In this document: piece by piece, positions 1 through 4,394 of the stretch | Layout: every line of letters begins with the position of its first letter | How positions within the stretch are numbered: position 1 is the stretch's first letter | Origin: Thermomicrobiales bacterium | GTDB lineage: Bacteria > Chloroflexota > Limnocylindria > Limnocylindrales > CSP1-4 | Direction of reading: 5' to 3' | DNA: 5,730 nucleotides | Assembly: GCA_004525275.1 (NCBI GenBank) | Contig: SPCO01000111.1 | Location: 1-5,730 of the forward strand | Notes under the pieces: generated by a model | What the model was told of the DNA's origin: nothing | Seen by the model: the letters and a program-made list of their open reading frames with translations, nothing else | Database searches by the model: none | Translations under genes and position numbers: made by a program

Positions 1-354
1 CTGGCAGTCGAGCACGGGGTCGAAGCCATCGTTGTCAGCAACCACGGGGCTCGACAGCTCGATCGCGTTTCGGCCGGCGTGGACGTCCTGGAGGAGGTCG
101 TGGCGGCGGTCAACGGGCACCTGGAGGTCTGGGTCGATGGTGGCGTGCGCCGCGGACTGGACATCGCGATCGCCCTTGCCATGGGCGCTCAGGGTGTGCT
201 GATCGGAAGACCCGTGTTTTGGGCGCTCGCCGCGGGGGGCGCCGCGGGCGTGGAGCGGGCCATTGCGATCCTGCGGGATGAGTTCGAGCTCTCCCTGGCC
301 CTCCTCGGGGTGCGGACGCCCGCGGATATCCGGCCGGAGCACCTCGTTCGCTGA
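1..354 (+). CDS. FMN-dependent alpha-hydroxy acid oxidase/dehydrogenase, C-terminal part (5' end outside window)
   Basis: The reading frame is open from base 1 and gives the last 117 residues of a protein that is usually about 350-390 aa, so roughly the C-terminal third of a TIM barrel is present. Visible residue 13 begins SNHGARQLD, the family signature: H15 matches the catalytic base and R18 the substrate-carboxylate arginine of glycolate oxidase and lactate dehydrogenase. The FMN phosphate-binding part follows as DGGVRRG (46-52), then GAQGVLIGRP (62-71). The tail, containing RDEFELSLALLG, is typical of glycolate-oxidase-like members. These enzymes oxidise an (S)-2-hydroxy acid (glycolate, lactate, mandelate or similar) to the 2-oxo acid, passing electrons to O2 or the respiratory chain. 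Substrate and acceptor cannot be told from this fragment. The ligA start lies 69 bases beyond its TGA stop. Family is secure; exact activity is not. Confidence 0.93.
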   Translation: MAVEHGVEAIVVSNHGARQLDRVSAGVDVLEEVVAAVNGHLEVWVDGGVRRGLDIAIALAMGAQGVLIGRPVFWALAAGGAAGVERAIAILRDEFELSLALLGVRTPADIRPEHLVR

Positions 355-369
355 ACGCCAGGTTGAGCG
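349..369 (+). other. Imperfect inverted repeat across the stop codon of the hydroxy acid oxidase gene
   Basis: CGCTGAAC (349-356) can pair with GTTGAGCG (362-369) in 7 of 8 positions, with a 5-base loop and one G-G mismatch. It spans the TGA stop. No T-run follows (the next bases are GAGATAG), so it is not a classic intrinsic terminator. It may be a weak 3'-end structure or chance. Confidence 0.25.
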
Positions 370-410
370 GAGATAGTGACGCCGAGAATGCGCCGTGCCG
401 GATCCTTCGC

Positions 411-424
411 TACCCTCGCATCCA
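411..424 (+). promoter_or_regulatory. Predicted -10 box for a leaderless ligA transcript
   Basis: TACCCT (411-416) fits the TANNNT core of a sigma-70-type -10 element. It ends seven bases before the ATG at 424, so transcription would begin at or next to the start codon. No good -35 hexamer is seen 16-19 bases upstream and no Shine-Dalgarno precedes the ATG. The same layout recurs before gatC and the acetyltransferase gene, which raises confidence and supports 424 as the ligA start. Confidence 0.5.
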
Positions 425-2589
425 TGGCCATCCAGCTCCCACCAGCTGAGCCGACGCTCGTTGCCGCAGCGGCCGAACTCGAGCCTTCGGCGGCCGCCGC
501 TCGCCATGCTGATCTCGCTGCGCAGATCGACCGGGCCAACGAGCTGTACTACGGATCGGACGCCCCCGAGATCACCGACGCGCAGTACGACGTGCTGTTC
601 CGCGAGCTCGTCGCGCTTGAGACCGCGTTCCCGGAGCTGACCACGCCCGATTCGCCGACACAGCGCGTGGGTGGCGCCCCGACCGGGACGTTCGATGAGG
701 TCCGCCACACGCGTCCGATGCTGTCGTTGGGCAACGCATTCAGCCACGAAGATCTGCGCGCCTTCGATGCGCGGGTGCGCAAGGGGCTCGGACTCCCACC
801 GCCACCCGACCCGCCGCCGGACCTCCGCTACGTCGCGGAACTCAAGATCGACGGCCTCGCGATCAGCCTTCGCTACGATCGTGGCCGGTTCGTCCAGGGC
901 GCCACGCGCGGCGATGGCACGACCGGCGAGGACGTCACGGCCAACCTTCGGACCATCGAGGTCGTACCGGCGCGGCTGGCAGAACCCGCCGCGATCGAAG
1001 CGCGTGGCGAGGTCTTCATGCCCAAGGCGGAGTTCAAGCGCATCAATGAGGAGCGCGCAGAAGCCGGTCTGGCTCTGTATGCCAACCCGCGCAACAGCGG
1101 CGCAGGGTCGCTCCGCCAGCTCGATCCAGCCATGACCGCGAGTCGGAAGCTGTCGGCATGGTTCTACCAACTGGTCGAGGACGGCGATCTCGTCGGGACC
1201 CAATCCGCCGCGCTCGAACGTCTCCGCTCACTGGGTTTTCCCGTCAACCACGAGCGCAAATCCGATCTGGACATCGACGGCGTCATCGACTTCACCGAGC
1301 GCTGGCGTGAGGCCCGCCACGCGCTGCCGTACGAGACCGACGGGGTCGTGGTCAAGGTCGACCGGTACGACCACCAGGCTCGGCTCGGGATGGTCAGCCG
1401 AGCCCCGCGCTGGGCGATCGCCTTCAAGTTCCCGCCCGAGCAGGTCGAGGCCCTCCTCGAGGACATCGTTCCCTACGTCGGCCGGACGGGGACGCTCACC
1501 CCGGTCGCGCACCTGAGCCCGACGAAGGTGGCTGGCTCGACCGTGGCCCGCGCGACTCTCCACAACCTCGACGAGGTCAGGCGCAAGGACATTCGGATCG
1601 GCGACTGGGTCGTCCTTCAGAAGGCCGGCGACGTGATCCCAGAGGTCGTGCGCCCCATCCTCGATCGACGAACGGGCCAGGAGCGCGAGTTCGCCATGCC
1701 AACGACCTGCCCGGTCTGCGGCACGACCGTCGTCCAGGATGAGGGCGCGGTCCGGATCTACTGCCCAAACGGGGACTGTCCTGCTCGCCTCGCGCAGGAG
1801 TTCGGCCACTTCGTCGGGCGTGGCGGGATGGATATCGAGGGCGCGGGCTGGGCCGTCCTCAGCCAGCTCCTCGAGCGTGGGATGGTCCACTCGCGGGCCG
1901 ACTTCTTCCGGCTGAGCGTCGAGCAGCTGGAGTCGCTCGAGCGATTCGCCCAAAAGAGCGCCGAGAACCTCCACGCCCGGATCGCCCGGGCGAGAGTCGG
2001 TCGCCCGCTGGCCCGCGTGCTCAACGGTCTCGGGATGCCGCAGGTCGGAGAACAGACCGCGATCGACCTGTCGGCTTGGCTGGCCGGGCGTGTCAGGCCC
2101 GACGCGTATCCGCCTGCCGACGGCGATCTCGTGCCCGACCCCTGGTTCGCAGCGATCGAGACGGAACTGCGCCGTATCGGGACCGAGGAACCGGACACCT
2201 TCACCGAGGTCCCCGGGATCGGCCCTACCGTCGCCGCGGCGCTTGGCCGCTGGTTCAACGATGACGCGACCCGGGACGTCCTGCGCGAGCTCGTGGATGT
2301 CGGTCTCGTCCCGGAGCGCCCGATACCAAGATCCGTGGGGGAGGGGAGCGCCGGCCCCCTGAACGGCAAGACGCTCGTCGTGACGGGCACGCTCGAGGGC
2401 TTCAGCCGCCCTGAGGCGGACGAGGCGATTCGAGCGGCCGGCGGCAAGCCCGCCGCCTCCGTGTCGAAGAAGACGGACTACCTCGTCGCCGGCGAGCGTG
2501 CCGGCTCGAAGGTGGCCAAGGCCGAGGCGCTGGGCGTGCCGATCGTCGATGAAGCGGCGTTCGTGCGGTTGCTCGGGGGACTCGGCTAG
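424..2589 (+). CDS. ligA: NAD+-dependent DNA ligase LigA
   Basis: This 721-aa protein seals 5'-phosphate/3'-OH nicks in duplex DNA using NAD+, in replication and repair. Domains in order: Ia NMN-binding region with YYGSDAPEITDAQYD (42-56); nucleotidyltransferase with the AMP-accepting lysine K141 in ELKIDGLAIS, then TRGDGTTGEDVTAN, RGEVFMP, NPRNSGAGSLRQLD and TDGVVVKV (K311); OB fold with VGRTGTLTPVA and RKAGDVIPEVV-like sequence (here QKAGDVIPEVV); a four-cysteine zinc finger C429, C432, C447, C452; helix-hairpin-helix region; BRCT from about 644 to the end. E. coli LigA has 671 aa; the excess is an N-terminal extension of about 20 residues, a proline-rich loop (125-132) and about 26 extra residues between HhH motifs. 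I chose ATG 424 over GTG 376 and ATG 388 because the N-terminus is already long and a -10 box sits just before 424. Its stop overlaps that of the opposing gene. Confidence 0.97.
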   Translation: MAIQLPPAEPTLVAAAAELEPSAAAARHADLAAQIDRANELYYGSDAPEITDAQYDVLFRELVALETAFPELTTPDSPTQRVGGAPTGTFDEVRHTRPMLSLGNAFSHEDLRAFDARVRKGLGLPPPPDPPPDLRYVAELKIDGLAISLRYDRGRFVQGATRGDGTTGEDVTANLRTIEVVPARLAEPAAIEARGEVFMPKAEFKRINEERAEAGLALYANPRNSGAGSLRQLDPAMTASRKLSAWFYQLVEDGDLVGTQSAALERLRSLGFPVNHERKSDLDIDGVIDFTERWREARHALPYETDGVVVKVDRYDHQARLGMVSRAPRWAIAFKFPPEQVEALLEDIVPYVGRTGTLTPVAHLSPTKVAGSTVARATLHNLDEVRRKDIRIGDWVVLQKAGDVIPEVVRPILDRRTGQEREFAMPTTCPVCGTTVVQDEGAVRIYCPNGDCPARLAQEFGHFVGRGGMDIEGAGWAVLSQLLERGMVHSRADFFRLSVEQLESLERFAQKSAENLHARIARARVGRPLARVLNGLGMPQVGEQTAIDLSAWLAGRVRPDAYPPADGDLVPDPWFAAIETELRRIGTEEPDTFTEVPGIGPTVAAALGRWFNDDATRDVLRELVDVGLVPERPIPRSVGEGSAGPLNGKTLVVTGTLEGFSRPEADEAIRAAGGKPAASVSKKTDYLVAGERAGSKVAKAEALGVPIVDEAAFVRLLGGLG

Positions 2590-3095
2590 GCTCGGCTGCG
2601 GCTGTAGCGCTCCATCATGTCGACGACCGCCGACCGGGCCGCCTTCCAGTCGGGGAGGTCGCCGAAGATATCGCCATCGGGTCCCCAGCGCTTGAGTTGG
2701 GTCATCGCGGTGACGATCGCGTCATGGGCGAGCGCCCGATTGCGGCCGGCGTTGACTTGACCGGTCACCAGGTAGCGTCGCACGGTCTCGAACGGTGCGG
2801 ACCAGCGACCGATGCGGATCCGGTCACCCTCACGCAGCGAATCGAGCCACTCGTCGTCGCCGACCGGGTGTCGATCGTGCTCGGTCTGGTGTCGGACGAG
2901 ATCCACGCGCAGCCCGATGTGGTCAAGACTTGGCAGGCGTCCGTCGTCGCCGACCGTCTCGTAGCAGGTCGGGCAGGAGGGAAGCTCAGCCTCGGCTCTC
3001 GGGGGTTGGCCATAGGGCAGACCGCAGCGCCGACAGAAGGTGCCGTGGCCCCGGTCGGACGGGGTCCCGCATTGCAGACAGACGGTGCTGATCAT
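2586..3095 (-). CDS. Small cysteine-rich zinc-ribbon protein of unknown function
   Basis: The product is 169 aa with no signal peptide or membrane segment, so probably cytoplasmic. The N-terminus holds a clear zinc ribbon, C6-x2-C9-x11-C21-x2-C24, followed by a third knuckle C41-x2-C44 in SCPTCYE. A histidine-rich stretch (H59, H69, H73, H76) follows and could supply the missing ligands of a second metal site; this is inference. The remainder is a charged, soluble domain with GDRIRIGRW (90-98) and a predicted helical C-terminus containing WKAARSAVVDMMERY. I do not recognise the C-terminal domain and assign no function. Codon third positions are strongly G/C, and the translation looks like a folded protein, so I take it as real. 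GGAG lies five bases before the ATG. It follows the acetyltransferase on the same strand after a 118-base gap and might be co-transcribed with it. It converges on ligA with a 4-base overlap of stop codons. Confidence 0.85.
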   Translation of the reverse strand: MISTVCLQCGTPSDRGHGTFCRRCGLPYGQPPRAEAELPSCPTCYETVGDDGRLPSLDHIGLRVDLVRHQTEHDRHPVGDDEWLDSLREGDRIRIGRWSAPFETVRRYLVTGQVNAGRNRALAHDAIVTAMTQLKRWGPDGDIFGDLPDWKAARSAVVDMMERYSRSRA

Positions 3096-3100
3096 CCGTG

Positions 3101-3104
3101 CTCC
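3101..3104 (-). promoter_or_regulatory. Shine-Dalgarno of the zinc-ribbon gene
   Basis: On the minus strand GGAG stands five bases before the ATG at 3095, the usual spacing. It lies in a perfect 8-base palindrome CTCCGGAG (3101-3108). A possible -10 box, TAACCT (3112 down to 3107), lies just upstream; if that box were used, transcription would start near 3100 and leave this site out of the message. The site therefore suggests that the message starts further upstream, for example by read-through from the acetyltransferase gene. Confidence 0.5.
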
Positions 3105-3136
3105 GGAGGTTACGAGGGAGGTTCAGCTGCCAGCGT

Positions 3137-3167
3137 CGCGGAGTGCCGCGCGCTCGGCCATCACTCC
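3137..3167 (-). other. Possible hairpins in the gap between the acetyltransferase and zinc-ribbon genes
   Basis: The 118-base gap 3096-3213 holds two overlapping inverted repeats. CGCGG (3137-3141) pairs perfectly with CCGCG (3146-3150) around a 4-base loop. Alternatively GGAGTG (3140-3145) pairs with CACTCC (3162-3167), with a further CCG/CGG inside. They share bases, so only one can form at a time. There is no T-run, so a classic intrinsic terminator is not supported. In GC-rich DNA such repeats can arise by chance. Confidence 0.25.
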
Positions 3168-3213
3168 TTCGGTCATCCGGATCGTGCCGTTCGGGTCATG
3201 TCCTCCGTCGCGC

Positions 3214-4050
3214 TCAGCCCATGGCGAAGTTGAATTGCCCCCAAATGAACGTGGGCTGCCAGTTCAACGCTTCGCCCCTGATCATCCGCGGGGCTCGCCA
3301 CGCGTCCGTCCAGCCGGCTTCGAGCAGCCGCTCGAGACCAGTCTCGTTCTCCTCGACCAGCCCGGCGCGGACGCGCTCGTTCGGCCCGCGGACGGCTCGG
3401 CGGCTCTCCAGGATGGCGATCCCATCGGCCAGCCCGGGCGCGATGGTATGGCCACCGCCCCACGGCGCTCGAACGGTGAAGCCACCGAGCGAACCGTCGG
3501 GATGATCGAGGCAGCGGGCGGTCTGGGGCGTGGCGAAGGCGCGCAACAGATGGGTCCGATCCTCGCCGGTCGCCAAGTTTGCGAGTTGGCCCATCGCAGC
3601 GAGGTCGGCCTTGTGAAATGGACGGATCCGGGGATCGATCACGCCGCTCGCCGTCCCGCTCGCCTCGAGGATCCGGTAGGTCGACTGGACCGTGAACCCG
3701 ATGCGCTCGTAGAGACGCCGGCCGGCCGCCGTTGCCACCAGCACGAGCGTCCGGCAACCGGCAGCCTCGGCGGCATCGATCGTGGCCTGGGTCAGGGCCA
3801 TCCCGAGACCCCGTCGACGCCAGGCCGGGTCCACCCAGACGGTGCCGATCCAGCCGACCGAGCCATTGACGCTGGCGACCCCGGTCCCGACCACGTCGCC
3901 GTTGGCGACCGCGACGAAGGGTCGGGACGCTCGATGAACGGCGACGAAATCGAGCGTGGACCTCCGGTCGCCCCAGCCTTCGCGCAGGAACCCGGCGACG
4001 ATCGAATCGACGTCGCCCGGTGTCATCGGTCGGATCAGGGGCAGCTGCAT
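3214..4050 (-). CDS. GNAT-family N-acetyltransferase with C-terminal YitH-like domain
   Basis: This 278-aa soluble protein has a GNAT fold at residues 1 to about 130: IRPMTPGDVDSI opens it, VWVDPAWRRRGLG (71-83) is motif A with the R/Q-x-x-G-x-G/A acetyl-CoA pyrophosphate loop (RRRGLG, 78-83), and GRRLYERIGF (110-119) is motif B. A second domain of about 140 residues follows, beginning near IRPFHKADLAAM and ending RMIRGEALNWQP...GQFNFAMG. It resembles the second, degenerate GNAT-like domain of YitH-type proteins (Acetyltransf_18); this match is from memory. GNAT enzymes move acetyl from acetyl-CoA to an amine; the substrate is not evident. I chose ATG 4050 rather than the in-frame ATG at 4191 because the latter would run through the gatC start, the GNAT homology begins at 4050, and a TACGAT -10 box lies six bases upstream. 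It is divergent from gatC and followed by the zinc-ribbon gene. Confidence 0.9.
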   Translation of the reverse strand: MQLPLIRPMTPGDVDSIVAGFLREGWGDRRSTLDFVAVHRASRPFVAVANGDVVGTGVASVNGSVGWIGTVWVDPAWRRRGLGMALTQATIDAAEAAGCRTLVLVATAAGRRLYERIGFTVQSTYRILEASGTASGVIDPRIRPFHKADLAAMGQLANLATGEDRTHLLRAFATPQTARCLDHPDGSLGGFTVRAPWGGGHTIAPGLADGIAILESRRAVRGPNERVRAGLVEENETGLERLLEAGWTDAWRAPRMIRGEALNWQPTFIWGQFNFAMG

Positions 4051-4062
4051 CTGCCGATCGTA
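4050..4062 (-). promoter_or_regulatory. Predicted -10 box for a leaderless acetyltransferase transcript
   Basis: On the minus strand TACGAT (4062 down to 4057) is followed by six bases and then the ATG at 4050, so the start codon is where transcription should begin. No Shine-Dalgarno is seen and no good -35 hexamer is evident. This box lies about 28-33 bases upstream of the predicted gatC transcription start, so the two promoters overlap. Confidence 0.5.
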
Positions 4063-4076
4063 GCGGGCCGGTCCGG

Positions 4077-4090
4077 TATCATCGAGTCGA
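4077..4090 (+). promoter_or_regulatory. Predicted -10 box for a leaderless gatC-gatA transcript
   Basis: TATCAT (4077-4082) is close to the TATAAT consensus and ends seven bases before the gatC ATG at 4090, the same spacing as before ligA. No Shine-Dalgarno lies between. No TTGACA-like -35 is seen at 16-19 bases; that region is occupied by the opposing -10 box of the acetyltransferase gene. Confidence 0.55.
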
Positions 4091-4386
4091 TGACCATCCT
4101 GTCCCGATCCGATGTCGAGCATGTCGCCCATCTCGCTCGTCTCGGGCTGACCGACGACGAGCTGACCCGTCTCGAGAGCGAGCTGAACCACATCATGGAT
4201 CAGTACGCGATCCTGGCTGAGCTGCCGACCGACGATATCCCGCCGACGGCCCAGACGATCGAACTCGAGAACATCCTGCGCGAGGATGTCGTGATCCCGT
4301 CACTCCCCGTCGAGGCGGTCCTCGCCAACGCGCCGGCGAGCGACGGCGACTTCATCGTCGTGCCCGCCATCCTGGATGAACGCTGA
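4090..4386 (+). CDS. gatC: Asp/Glu-tRNA(Asn/Gln) amidotransferase subunit C
   Basis: The product has 98 aa, the normal size for GatC. This small subunit wraps around GatA and stabilises its contact with GatB in the GatCAB complex, which amidates misacylated Glu-tRNA(Gln) and/or Asp-tRNA(Asn) in the cytoplasm. The family pattern is clear: an N-terminal helix with VEHVAHLARLGLTDDEL, a middle helix with LNHIMDQYAIL, then the conserved tail with LREDVV, LANAPASDGDF and VVPAIL. The ATG at 4090 is the natural start because homology begins there (TILSRSDVEHVA) and a TATCAT box sits just before it. The frame stays open far upstream, but that stretch is antisense to the acetyltransferase and unrelated to GatC. 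gatA follows after eight bases, indicating an operon. Confidence 0.96.
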   Translation: MTILSRSDVEHVAHLARLGLTDDELTRLESELNHIMDQYAILAELPTDDIPPTAQTIELENILREDVVIPSLPVEAVLANAPASDGDFIVVPAILDER

Positions 4387-4394
4387 CCGGCCCG

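Noticed and set aside
376..423. Earlier ligA starts: GTG 376 (with GGAG three bases before it) and ATG 388.
   Set aside because: They would add 12-16 residues to an N-terminus already longer than usual. The GGAG spacing to 376 is too short, and the -10 box at 411-416 would lie inside the gene.
1228..1974. A 248-codon minus-strand open frame inside ligA.
   Set aside because: It is the antisense shadow of a gene with strong third-position bias, and its translation shows no recognisable domain.
1758..2447. A 229-codon minus-strand open frame opposite the 3' half of ligA.
   Set aside because: It is a Ser/Arg/Pro-rich shadow translation with no motif, and ligA homology covers the whole stretch.
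2697..3233. A 178-codon plus-strand open frame opposite the zinc-ribbon gene.
   Set aside because: The minus-strand frame has a paired CxxC ribbon and a Shine-Dalgarno; the plus frame has neither.
3173..3757. A 194-codon minus-strand open frame overlapping the acetyltransferase gene.
   Set aside because: It is an Arg/Pro/Ala-rich out-of-frame reading of the acetyltransferase, whose own frame holds complete GNAT motifs.
3040..4089. A long plus-strand open frame of about 350 codons continuous with gatC, which could suggest an N-terminal fusion to GatC.
   Set aside because: It is antisense to the acetyltransferase and zinc-ribbon genes, is low-complexity in Arg/Pro/Gly and shows no domain. GatC homology begins exactly at 4090, behind a good -10 box.
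4051..4191. An upstream in-frame ATG at 4191 that would lengthen the acetyltransferase by 47 residues.
   Set aside because: The extension reads antisense through the start of gatC and lacks GNAT similarity; the ATG at 4050 matches the usual domain start.
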